Source: Alistipes sp. (GTDB lineage Bacteria > Bacteroidota > Bacteroidia > Bacteroidales > Rikenellaceae). Taken from it: a DNA stretch of 16,258 bases. How positions within the stretch are numbered: the stretch's first letter is position 1; every line of letters starts with the position of its first letter. The stretch is from assembly GCA_017380955.1 (NCBI GenBank), contig JAFOCZ010000051.1:1-16258 (forward strand), read 5' to 3'. Both the position numbers and the translations under genes were made by a program. The notes under the pieces are model-generated. The model was not told the DNA's origin. It searched no databases and saw nothing but the letters and a program-made list of their open reading frames with translations. Positions 1 to 5,928 of this stretch are shown in pieces.

Positions 1-1266
1 CTCGAGGTTTACGTCGTAGAGTTCTACGGCCTTAGAGATGGTGTTCATATTAGCGACAATCTTACCACCTGCGAAGGTAAATGAGTTGAAGTCATAGTTA
101 CCCTTTGTGATATGCTTCATATTTCCTGCAAGGTCGATATGTGCCACCTGGTGAGTACCACGCCAAGGGAGGATGAAGTACATAGAATCGTTGCCATCCC
201 ACGCAACCTCAGTAACGCAGTAGTCCTGGCCGCGTGTGATATATGTGCACTCGTTGGTCTCGAGGTCATATACCCACAAACGCTGCTGGTCGGCCTCGTT
301 ACCTGGACGACGCTGTGAGCGGAAGGCAATCTTCTTACCATCTGGTGAGAACACAGGGTACTTGTCGTAACCTACGAACTTATCTACGCCTGTTGCAGCA
401 GCCTCCTTTGAGAGGTTGCGTGTGGTCTCTGTTGCGAAGTCGTAGAGGAAGATATCCGAGTCGGTAGAGAGGGCATAGTCCACACCTGTCAAAGGCTTGC
501 AGGTGTAGGCGAGCAATGAGCCATCTGGCGATAGGCGAATCTCCGCAGTGTCGAAGTATGGTGCAAGAGGAGCGTCGTAAGCCTTATCCGCGCCGATGAT
601 ATCCTTGCCATTTACAATCTTGCCATTAGCATAGTCTGCTGCGAATACGTGGAGGTATGTACCATCATCCCAGTAGTCCCAGTGGCGCACCATAAGGTCG
701 TCGTAAACACGCACCTTAGACTTATCCATATCGGCATACTTATCTGAGCCCTTCAACGGAGCAACCTTAACACGCTGTGTGTAGAAGGCGTGGTCACCAG
801 CGATGCCGAAGCCCTCGATACCACCCTCGATGTTGGTCACCTGAGTGAGACCTGTGCCGTCAACGCCCATAGCCCACACCTGCATAGCACCTGTGCGGTT
901 AGACATAAAGGCGATAGTTGTGTTGTCGAGCCACTGTGGAGCGGTGTTTGTAGAGGTGTTGTCGGTGAGCGTGCGCTCTACACCTGTAGCCATATCGCGC
1001 AACACGAGGAATGTGATACCACGATTCTCGGCGAGGTTGTACTTTGTAAGGGTGTAGATAAGTTGTGAGCCATCTGGAGAGAGTGTCTGAGCGCCAATGC
1101 GGCTCATCTTCCACATAATCTCTGGGGTGAACTTACCCTCGGCCTTCTCCTCAGCCGTGAGGGCGTTATCAATATGGAGAGGCTTTGGAGCATCGCCGCC
1201 CTCCGTAGCGCAACCACCCATAGCGAGCATCGTTGCAAATGTCATAAGAAAGAGAATTTTTTTCAT
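1..1266 (-). CDS. S9 family (prolyl oligopeptidase) lipoprotein, N-terminal part, truncated by window edge
   Basis: The minus-strand frame is open from the ATG at 1266 to base 1, giving 422 residues with no stop, so the 3' part lies outside the window. The N-terminus is a lipoprotein-like signal (MKKILFLMTFATMLAMGGC) with C19 as the likely lipidated cysteine; the -3 to -1 residues M-G-G are a loose lipobox. Next comes a segment typical of Bacteroidales S9 peptidases (MWKMSRIGAQTLSPDG, about residues 51-66). Further beta-propeller PD40-type repeats follow: RLSPDGSLLAYT near 244-255 and FSPDGKKIAF near 306-315. Family members have an N-terminal propeller and a C-terminal alpha/beta hydrolase Ser-Asp-His domain that cleaves peptides in the periplasm or at the cell surface. 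That catalytic domain is not in view, so activity cannot be judged. It is transcribed divergently from the Nudix gene. No TAnnTTTG box was recognised upstream on this strand. The family call is solid; the substrate is unknown. Confidence 0.88.
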   Translation of the reverse strand, partial: MKKILFLMTFATMLAMGGCATEGGDAPKPLHIDNALTAEEKAEGKFTPEIMWKMSRIGAQTLSPDGSQLIYTLTKYNLAENRGITFLVLRDMATGVERTLTDNTSTNTAPQWLDNTTIAFMSNRTGAMQVWAMGVDGTGLTQVTNIEGGIEGFGIAGDHAFYTQRVKVAPLKGSDKYADMDKSKVRVYDDLMVRHWDYWDDGTYLHVFAADYANGKIVNGKDIIGADKAYDAPLAPYFDTAEIRLSPDGSLLAYTCKPLTGVDYALSTDSDIFLYDFATETTRNLSKEAAATGVDKFVGYDKYPVFSPDGKKIAFRSQRRPGNEADQQRLWVYDLETNECTYITRGQDYCVTEVAWDGNDSMYFILPWRGTHQVAHIDLAGNMKHITKGNYDFNSFTFAGGKIVANMNTISKAVELYDVNLE

Positions 1267-1295
1267 AAATATTGGTTTGTTGTTTAGTTTGTTAC

Positions 1296-1303
1296 TATCT
1301 TTG
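1296..1303 (+). promoter_or_regulatory. Bacteroidota-type -7 box for the Nudix gene
   Basis: TATCTTTG matches the known Bacteroidota -7 consensus TAnnTTTG. It lies 22 nt upstream of the ATG at 1326, implying a short 5' leader. A -33 partner is unclear: TTTG at 1276-1279 is too close, while TTG at 1272-1274 has a suitable spacing of about 21 nt but is weak. It sits in the 59-bp divergent gap between the peptidase and the Nudix gene. Confidence 0.5.
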
Positions 1304-1325
1304 TAGTTGGAAACGACTTTATAGT

Positions 1326-1940
1326 ATGCACACACGCTCGATATATTTTGGTAATACAGAGGTAGTTATCGCAACAACCTCCCCTGCTGCACATTATGCT
1401 ACCCTGGAGGTCGGCGCCTCACAAGCCATTTCGCGAGCGAAATTACTAAAAAAAGTCGAGACCGACAAATTTATAGCCATAATAACCTCCGACCCCGAGG
1501 CTACTTTCTCGCTGCTGGCCAGTGAGTTCAAGGTTGTGAGGGCTGCCGGAGGCGTTGTTGAGAACTCTCGTGGCGAGGTGTTGTTCATAGAGTTGCGCGG
1601 TCGTTGGGATTTGCCCAAGGGACACATAGAGAAGGATGAGAGCAGCCGTGATGCTGCACTGCGCGAGGTAGAGGAGGAGACAGGCATACGAGGCTCGGTG
1701 ATTGGAGACTCCCCTATCGCCACCACGTGGCACGCCTACGACACCTATGGCGTGTGGGAGTTGAAATCTACGGAGTGGTGGGCTATGAGAGCCGACGGCG
1801 AGCACCTTACGGCACAGGCCGAGGAGGGCATCACCAACGCCCGATGGTTTAGTGCCGAGGAGCGTGGCGAGGCACTCAAAACCACATACCCCACAATTAT
1901 TAGGGTTATGGAGCGTTATATGGAAAAGAGGAGTGAGTAG
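1326..1940 (+). CDS. Nudix hydrolase with an N-terminal extension
   Basis: This 204-residue protein carries a complete Nudix box, GHIEKDESSRDAALREVEEE followed by TGI. It fits GX5EX7REUXEEXGU exactly, so the Mg-binding glutamates are present. Nudix enzymes hydrolyse nucleoside diphosphates linked to another group; the substrate cannot be read from this sequence. About 70 residues precede the Nudix fold (start MHTRSIYFGNTEVV), longer than in minimal Nudix proteins. The ATG at 1326 was chosen over an upstream in-frame TTG at 1272 because the TAnnTTTG box at 1296-1303 lies between them and the extra residues look non-coding. The last codons (MEKRSE and stop) run into the 7-bp repeat arm of the adjacent repeat element, which supplies the stop codon. 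It appears monocistronic, with the repeat element separating it from porX. Confidence 0.9.
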   Translation: MHTRSIYFGNTEVVIATTSPAAHYATLEVGASQAISRAKLLKKVETDKFIAIITSDPEATFSLLASEFKVVRAAGGVVENSRGEVLFIELRGRWDLPKGHIEKDESSRDAALREVEEETGIRGSVIGDSPIATTWHAYDTYGVWELKSTEWWAMRADGEHLTAQAEEGITNARWFSAEERGEALKTTYPTIIRVMERYMEKRSE

Positions 1941-2157
1941 TGAGTAATTAGTAATAGTGTCGCCTCGATGAGGCGATGATGAGACCAAACAACGTCATTC
2001 CGAGGGAGTGTAGCGACTGTGGGAATCTCCTCCGAAGCGGTTTGAGATTGCCACGGCTTTCAGCCTCGCAATGACGAGGTTTTAATATCATCTCGCAGAG
2101 ATGACAAGATTACTAATTACTCACTACTAATTACTAATTAGACTCCTCTTACTTTTC
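1924..2157. repeat. Heptad-armed inverted repeat element, copy 1
   Basis: This non-coding element has arms built from 7-bp units. The left arm (1924-1955) contains AAAAGAG, GAGTGAG, TAGTGAG and TAATTAG. The right arm (2109-2157) is seven heptads, mostly ATTACTA and variants, ending in ACTTTTC. The arms share a perfect 20-bp inverted repeat (1936-1955 with 2109-2128). The core holds a short hairpin CGCCTC-GAT-GAGGCG (1961-1975), an 82-bp REPIN-like hairpin (1994-2075), and a hairpin-forming stretch at 2088-2105. Bases 2075-2122 are an exact reverse complement of 4219-4266 in copy 2. No ORF or transposase is present, so it would be non-autonomous (MITE/REPIN-like). It fills the gap between the Nudix gene and porX. 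The structure is directly visible; mobility is inferred. Confidence 0.8.
1994..2075. repeat. REPIN-like imperfect hairpin inside copy 1
   Basis: Two imperfect inverted halves: the left runs from GTCATTCCGAGGG to GGGAATCTC, the right from GAGATTGCCACGG to GCCTCGCAATGAC. The outer 13 bp match at 11 positions and the inner 13 bp flanking the loop match at 11 positions. Its layout resembles paired REP sequences (REPINs). A similarly organised unit lies at 4326-4409. In RNA it could act as a 3'-end stabiliser or weak terminator for the Nudix transcript. Confidence 0.65.
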
Positions 2158-2168
2158 ACCTTAATTGA

Positions 2169-3734
2169 ATGAATATGAACAAGATACTTTGGGTTGATGA
2201 CGAGATAGATTTGCTAAAGCCACACGTTATGTTCCTAACAAGCAAGGGCTACGAGGTAGATACCTGCAACAATGGCTACGACGCTGTGGAGATGGCTGGC
2301 GAGACGGCATACGACCTGGTGATATTGGACGAGATGATGCCCGGTATGACAGGTCTCGAGACCCTGCCGCTGATAAAGGCGGCACACCCCTCCCTGCCCG
2401 TAATTATGGTTACCAAGAGCGAGGAGGAGAATATTATGGATAAGGCCATAGGCTCGAAGATTGCCGACTACATCATCAAGCCCGTAAACCCCAACCAGGT
2501 GCTGCTATCTATAAAGAAGAATCTGCACTCTAAACAACTTGTCACAGAGCAGACTACGGCAGATTATCGTGCGGAGTTCGGACGCATAGCCTCACAGCAG
2601 ATGGCAGCCTCAACATTCTCGGATTGGTGTGCCCTATATCGCAAGATTGTGGGCTGGGAGATAGAGTTATCCGCATCTTCGGATAAGAGCATCCGCGAGG
2701 TGTTGTCGTACCAGAAGAACGAGGCAAACCAGGAGTTCTCGAAGTTCGTGAAGCGCAACTATTTCAACTGGATAAACCAGCGCGCTGCGGAGGATGAGAT
2801 ACCTGTGATGTCGCACACCGTGATGCGCCGCCGTATATTCCCCGAGGTGGATAGTGGCGAGCGTACTACACTGCTGCTTATAGACAATATGCGTTACGAC
2901 CAGTGGCGCACCATAGAGCCTATGCTACGCGGCTACTTCGACATCGCCACCGATGACTTCTACTGCGCTATACTCCCCACCGCTACGCAGTATGCCCGCA
3001 ACGCCCTCTTCGCAGGTCTTATGCCGCTGGCCATAGACCGTCTGATGCCCGATAAGTGGCTCAACGACAACGAGGATGGTGGCAAAAATATGTACGAGGA
3101 GGAGTTCCTGCAGCGTCTCATAACGCAGTCGGGAAAGAGATACAAACTATCGTTCGACAAGTTGGTACGCCCCGAGGCAGGACGCCGACTGCTCGACAAT
3201 ATGCAGCACGTCTACGATGCTGATTTCTCGGTCATCATCTACAACTTCCTCGACATCCTCTCGCACGCACGCACCGAGACCGACATCATCCGTGAACTCA
3301 CCGACGACGAAGCGGCATTCCGCTCCCTCACACGTTCGTGGTTTGAGCATTCGGAGTTATACACCCTGCTGCGACTCCTCGCCGAGCGTGGACATAAGGT
3401 TGTCATAACCTCGGACCACGGCACAGTGCGTGTGGATAACCCTGTGCGTGTTACGGGAGATAAGGAGACATCGCCAAATCTGCGTTATAAGACTGGCCGT
3501 AACCTCGCCTACAACTCGCGCGAGGTGTATGAGGTCACACGCCCCGAGGATGTGCAGTTGCCATCGGGACGCCTGACGTCGAGTTATATATTTGCCTATA
3601 ACCGCGACTTCCTCGTCTACAACAACGACGCCAACAGGCATATACGCTACTACCGCAACACATTTCAGCACGGCGGAATATCTATGGAGGAGATGATAGT
3701 GCCGTTTGCAGTGCTGAAACCAAAGAAACGATAA
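2169..3734 (+). CDS. porX: PorX-type response regulator with PglZ (alkaline phosphatase superfamily) effector domain
   Basis: A 521-residue protein, close to the length of Porphyromonas gingivalis PorX. Residues 1-125 form a CheY-like receiver with the acidic pair D10/D11, phospho-acceptor D54 (VILDEMMPG), T82 and K104 (IIKP). After a helical linker, residues about 230-515 are a PglZ domain with metal-site residues of the alkaline phosphatase superfamily: D239 (LIDNMRYDQW), T271 (LPTATQYARN, nucleophile position), D362 and H366 (LDILSHART), D416/H417 (SDHG) and H501 (FQHGG). In P. gingivalis PorX pairs with the histidine kinase PorY and controls type IX secretion genes, with phosphodiesterase activity reported for the PglZ domain. 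No kinase or type IX gene is in this window, so that link is by family only. A second ATG at 2175 is possible. It lies 23 nt before tsaE, a likely two-gene unit, and is flanked by the inverted repeat pair. Confidence 0.93.
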   Translation: MNMNKILWVDDEIDLLKPHVMFLTSKGYEVDTCNNGYDAVEMAGETAYDLVILDEMMPGMTGLETLPLIKAAHPSLPVIMVTKSEEENIMDKAIGSKIADYIIKPVNPNQVLLSIKKNLHSKQLVTEQTTADYRAEFGRIASQQMAASTFSDWCALYRKIVGWEIELSASSDKSIREVLSYQKNEANQEFSKFVKRNYFNWINQRAAEDEIPVMSHTVMRRRIFPEVDSGERTTLLLIDNMRYDQWRTIEPMLRGYFDIATDDFYCAILPTATQYARNALFAGLMPLAIDRLMPDKWLNDNEDGGKNMYEEEFLQRLITQSGKRYKLSFDKLVRPEAGRRLLDNMQHVYDADFSVIIYNFLDILSHARTETDIIRELTDDEAAFRSLTRSWFEHSELYTLLRLLAERGHKVVITSDHGTVRVDNPVRVTGDKETSPNLRYKTGRNLAYNSREVYEVTRPEDVQLPSGRLTSSYIFAYNRDFLVYNNDANRHIRYYRNTFQHGGISMEEMIVPFAVLKPKKR

Positions 3735-3757
3735 CAAACTAATACTTATATATATAA

Positions 3758-4171
3758 ATGGAGAAGATTATTGAGATTGACTCATTGGAGGAACTTGACA
3801 AGGTTGCCGAGGCGGTAATAGAGTCCCTCGACGGAAGAACTGTGGTGGCCCTCGACGCTCCTATGGGTGCTGGCAAGACCACCCTCGTAAGCCGCATTGC
3901 CGAGTATCTCGGCTCGGAGGATGATGTCACAAGCCCTACGTTTGCCATAGTAAACCAGTATGAGGGTCGTCGCACCATATACCACTTCGATATGTATCGC
4001 ATCGACAAGATTGAGGAGGCTCTGGACTTCGGCTCTGAGGAGTATCTGTCGTCGGGAGAGTTGTGTCTTGTGGAGTGGCCCGAGAAGATTGAGGCGCTGC
4101 TACCTGAGGATACTATGGTCGTGAAAATTGAGATACTCTCGGACACCGCACGACGATTCATAATAAGGTAA
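3758..4171 (+). CDS. tsaE: tRNA threonylcarbamoyladenosine biosynthesis ATPase TsaE
   Basis: A 137-residue P-loop ATPase, the usual TsaE size. TsaE works with TsaB and TsaD to transfer the threonylcarbamoyl group to A37 of ANN-decoding tRNAs in the cytoplasm. Diagnostic motifs are present: the P-loop MGAGKTT (K40, T41), SPTFAIVNQYE, HFDMYRI and VEWPE. One oddity is the first position of the P-loop: the usual glycine of GxxxxGKT is replaced by alanine (A34 in DAPMGAGKT). It follows porX by 23 nt with an AT-rich start context (ATATATAAATG), and no separate promoter was recognised. The stop falls about 11 nt before the first heptad of repeat copy 2. The identification is secure. Confidence 0.95.
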   Translation: MEKIIEIDSLEELDKVAEAVIESLDGRTVVALDAPMGAGKTTLVSRIAEYLGSEDDVTSPTFAIVNQYEGRRTIYHFDMYRIDKIEEALDFGSEEYLSSGELCLVEWPEKIEALLPEDTMVVKIEILSDTARRFIIR

Positions 4172-4181
4172 GAAGGGAGAA

Positions 4182-4596
4182 GTGAAAGGTGAAAGGTAAG
4201 GAATTAGTAATTAGTAGAGAGTAATTAGTAATCTTGTCATCTCTGCGAGATGATATTAAAACCTCGTCGCGAGGCTAAAGCCGTGGCAATCTACCACTGG
4301 ATAAACCACCTCAATGATACAGATTGTCATATTGAGCGTAGCGAAATATCTCTCGGGGAGTATCGACCTTAACTCGCTCCGAGAGATTCTTCACTGCGTT
4401 CAGAATGACATAGATAGTTTGCAGGGTAGTTATGGGTAGTTATGTGGAGTTACCCATCATTCCCCATCTCTCCCCATTATTACCCATCCTAAATCGCCTC
4501 ACGAGGCGACACCATTACTAATTACTAATTACTCAATACTTATTAAGCACAGCGTCACAGACACCAAACTTTTCACTTTTCACTTTCTACCTTTCA
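4182..4596. repeat. Heptad-armed inverted repeat element, copy 2 (inverted relative to copy 1)
   Basis: This is the longest gene-free stretch in the window. The left arm (4182-4230) is seven in-phase 7-bp units: two GTGAAAG, GTAAGGA, then ATTAGTA units with one GAGAGTA. The right side has ATTACTA, ATTACTA, ATTACTC and AATACTT (4514-4541), then pyrimidine heptads such as CTTTTCA (4569-4596), the complement of the outer left units. The core in reverse orientation matches copy 1: 4219-4266 is identical to the reverse complement of 2075-2122 (48 bp), and the CGCCTC/GAGGCG hairpin recurs at 4495-4508. Copy 2 is longer than copy 1. It has an extra REP half (about 4262-4292), a full REPIN-like hairpin (4326-4409), and a stretch with two copies of GGGTAGTTAT (4424-4443) facing TACCCAT motifs (4451-4457, 4481-4487). 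No ORF is supported. Confidence 0.8.
4326..4409. repeat. REPIN-like imperfect hairpin nested in copy 2
   Basis: The left half (4326-4356, beginning GTCATATTGAGCG) and right half (4379-4409, ending GCGTTCAGAATGAC) are inverted and match at roughly 24 of 31 positions, with the inner stem CTCTCGG/CCGAGAG exact. The length and layout parallel the hairpin at 1994-2075, though the sequence family differs somewhat. It may terminate or protect the porX-tsaE transcript. Confidence 0.6.
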
Positions 4597-4606
4597 CTTT
4601 TTTTAC

Positions 4607-4614
4607 TACCTTTG
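4607..4614 (+). promoter_or_regulatory. Bacteroidota-type -7 box for the SRPBCC gene
   Basis: TACCTTTG fits TAnnTTTG and lies 29 nt before the ATG at 4644. An imperfect -33 match, TTTC at 4584-4587, has a 19-nt spacer and lies inside the pyrimidine heptad run of repeat copy 2. Confidence 0.5.
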
Positions 4615-4643
4615 TTGCGTTATTGAAACGAAATTGGCTAACT

Positions 4644-5054
4644 ATGGAAAAGTACGAATCGAAACAACAACAGATAAACCATCCTGCAGCGCTGATATTC
4701 CCTATTATCTCGCGTATGGATCTTATGACACCTGCCATCCAGGATAAGGTGGAGGAGTGGGAGGCTACGGCCGACAGTTGCTCATTCAAGGTTAAGGGTA
4801 TGAAGGTTGCTCTACGCATTGCCGAGAAGGTGGAGAACAAACACGTCAAGATTGTGGCAGACGAGGGTGGCATACCTATCGACTTCGGATTCTGGATTCA
4901 ACTCAAGGAGGTTTCGAGCAACGACACACGCATCCGTATGGTGTTGCACGCCGAGTTGAATATGATGATGCGAATGATGATTGGCAGCAAAATACAAAGC
5001 GGTCTCGACCAAGCCGTTGAGGGTCTGGCAACAGCGTTGAATAGTTTCAAATAG
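4644..5054 (+). CDS. Small SRPBCC-fold (START/polyketide cyclase-like) protein
   Basis: This 136-residue cytoplasmic protein begins MEKYESKQQQINHPAALIF. It resembles a Bacteroidales group annotated as SRPBCC family: an N-terminal strand, a helix-containing region (DLMTPAIQDKVEEW), then alternating strands (CSFKVKGMKVALRIAEKV, HVKIVADEGG, DFGFWIQLKEV, TRIRMVLHAEL) and a long C-terminal helix (MIGSKIQSGLDQAVEGLATALNSF), the helix-grip pattern. SRPBCC proteins bind hydrophobic ligands in a cavity; no ligand or catalytic residue can be named here. The ATG at 4644 is preferred to an in-frame TTG at 4623, because a TAnnTTTG box ending at 4614 places the likely transcript start close to or beyond the TTG. 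It has its own promoter and is not obviously tied to HU downstream. The fold is assigned from pattern only. Confidence 0.75.
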   Translation: MEKYESKQQQINHPAALIFPIISRMDLMTPAIQDKVEEWEATADSCSFKVKGMKVALRIAEKVENKHVKIVADEGGIPIDFGFWIQLKEVSSNDTRIRMVLHAELNMMMRMMIGSKIQSGLDQAVEGLATALNSFK

Positions 5055-5116
5055 CATTATTATTTGCCATACAATATGTTGCGAGAAGAAAAAAGAATCT
5101 ATTTTTCACTCTTTTG

Positions 5117-5148
5117 CTTGCATATTTTATAAAGTTGGTGTATATTTG
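5117..5148 (+). promoter_or_regulatory. Promoter of the HU gene
   Basis: TATATTTG at 5141-5148 fits the -7 consensus TAnnTTTG. CTTG at 5117-5120 lies 20 nt upstream and is a near match to the -33 TTTG. A leader of roughly 80 nt follows before the ATG at 5238. The 183-bp gap at 5055-5237 is AT-rich and shows nothing else recognisable. Confidence 0.55.
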
Positions 5149-5237
5149 CGGACATTTTTTTGCTAAAAGCCCCTATTTTGGGAAAAGATTGTTGAAACTT
5201 GTTATAAAAATAAACTAAATAAAACTAATTTACAACT

Positions 5238-5510
5238 ATGACAAAGGCAGATATCGTAAACGAGATTGCAAAGTCAACAGGCGTGGAGAAGATTCAGGTT
5301 CAGGCTATCGTAGAGGCATTTATGGAGAGCGTGAAGAACGCTATGAAGGATGGTCAGAATGTTTACTTGCGCGGCTTCGGTAGTTTCATCATCAAGAAGC
5401 GTGCTATGAAGGTTGCTCGTAACATCTCTAAGAACACTACTATCACAATCCCTGAGCACAATATCCCTGCGTTCAAGCCTGCTAAGTCTTTCGCTTGCGA
5501 TGTAAAATAA
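5238..5510 (+). CDS. HU/IHF-family DNA-binding protein
   Basis: A 90-residue protein of standard HU length: helical dimerisation region (residues 1-42), signature GFGSF (46-50), and a DNA-binding beta-arm (about 52-80) with ARNISKNTTITIPEHNIPAFKP. It packages and bends DNA in the nucleoid as a dimer. The arm has RNI where E. coli HU has RNP, so the usual intercalating proline (position 63 here) is isoleucine. Similar RNIS arms occur in Bacteroidota HU proteins, so this is probably a lineage trait. Codon use favours GCT, CGT and AAG as expected for an abundant protein. A good TAnnTTTG promoter precedes it, and the 29-aa basic ORF follows 37 nt after the stop. Confidence 0.95.
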   Translation: MTKADIVNEIAKSTGVEKIQVQAIVEAFMESVKNAMKDGQNVYLRGFGSFIIKKRAMKVARNISKNTTITIPEHNIPAFKPAKSFACDVK

Positions 5511-5547
5511 TTGGGAATAAAGTTACAAACCTTTAATATTATAAATT

Positions 5548-5637
5548 ATGCCAAACGGAAAGAAGCACAAGCGTCATAAGATGGCGACGCACAAGCGTAA
5601 GAAGCGTCTTCGCAAGAATCGTCATAAGAAGAAGTAA
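5548..5637 (+). CDS. 29-residue extremely basic conserved small protein, function unknown
   Basis: A short ORF, 29 codons plus stop, starting MPNGKKHKRHKM. Twenty of 29 residues are basic (11 Lys, 5 Arg, 4 His) and none is acidic. The start sits in an AT-rich context (TATAAATTATG) like its neighbours. From memory, near-identical small proteins occur in other Bacteroidetes, often close to HU and the RNase G gene, which argues that it is real. The composition suggests RNA binding, for example a small ribosomal protein or ribosome-associated factor. A bacteroidete-specific ribosomal protein, bL38, has been described in Flavobacterium johnsoniae, but I cannot confirm that this is it. It is likely co-transcribed with HU (37-nt gap). 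Confidence 0.8.
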   Translation: MPNGKKHKRHKMATHKRKKRLRKNRHKKK

Positions 5638-5928
5638 TCTACCTCTTCAGGGACATAGATGGAGCTAAGGCTGGTCCTTAGCTTCACCTATTTACGGAGG
5701 TCTCTTTGTTGAGATAATAGCGCATCTACTGCCGCTAACGAAATATTTCGCCAATGAGCAGTACGCCAAGTATAGCCCATCGACAAAAATTTTGCCGAGC
5801 GTTGTATCTGCACTATTCTATCAACAAACAGGCAAGTTGAAGTTTCAGTCCTATTCTTGATAGGCGGCTTCAAAAAATGAGAGAGATCTTAGAATCTCTG
5901 GTGAACTAACCGATTTACATTGAACATT
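5638..5928 (+). other. Long non-coding gap or leader upstream of the RNase E/G gene
   Basis: No convincing ORF or TAnnTTTG promoter is seen in these 291 bases. They contain several short inverted repeats: AGCTAAGG/CCTTAGCT at 5663-5683, a palindrome CGAAATATTTCG at 5739-5750, CCTAT/ATAGG at 5850-5864, and AGAGAT/ATCTCT at 5882-5899. It may be a structured 5' leader. RNase E in enterobacteria regulates its own mRNA through its 5' UTR, so a similar control is conceivable here, but this is inference. Confidence 0.4.
5663..5683 (+). promoter_or_regulatory. Stem-loop after the small basic gene
   Basis: A perfect 8-bp stem AGCTAAGG/CCTTAGCT with a CTGGT loop, 25 nt after the stop at 5637. No T-run follows, so it is not a classic intrinsic terminator; an attenuator, a processing site or a 3'-end stabiliser is possible. 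Confidence 0.45.

Noticed and set aside
1446..1988. 180-codon minus-strand frame over the Nudix gene
   Set aside because: It is antisense to the Nudix box and runs through the repeat arm; no family features.
1924..2157. CRISPR-like short repeats
   Set aside because: The repeated units are only 7 bp and contiguous, with no spacers and no cas genes.
1924..4596. A composite transposon carrying porX and tsaE
   Set aside because: No transposase, no target-site duplication that I can define, and both genes are core genes of the lineage with normal codon use.
5663..5683. Intrinsic terminator after the 29-aa gene
   Set aside because: The stem is good but no T-run follows, so it was listed only as a stem-loop.
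5688..5873. 61-codon minus-strand frame in the rng leader
   Set aside because: No protein-like pattern, no promoter box, and no supporting context; treated as chance.
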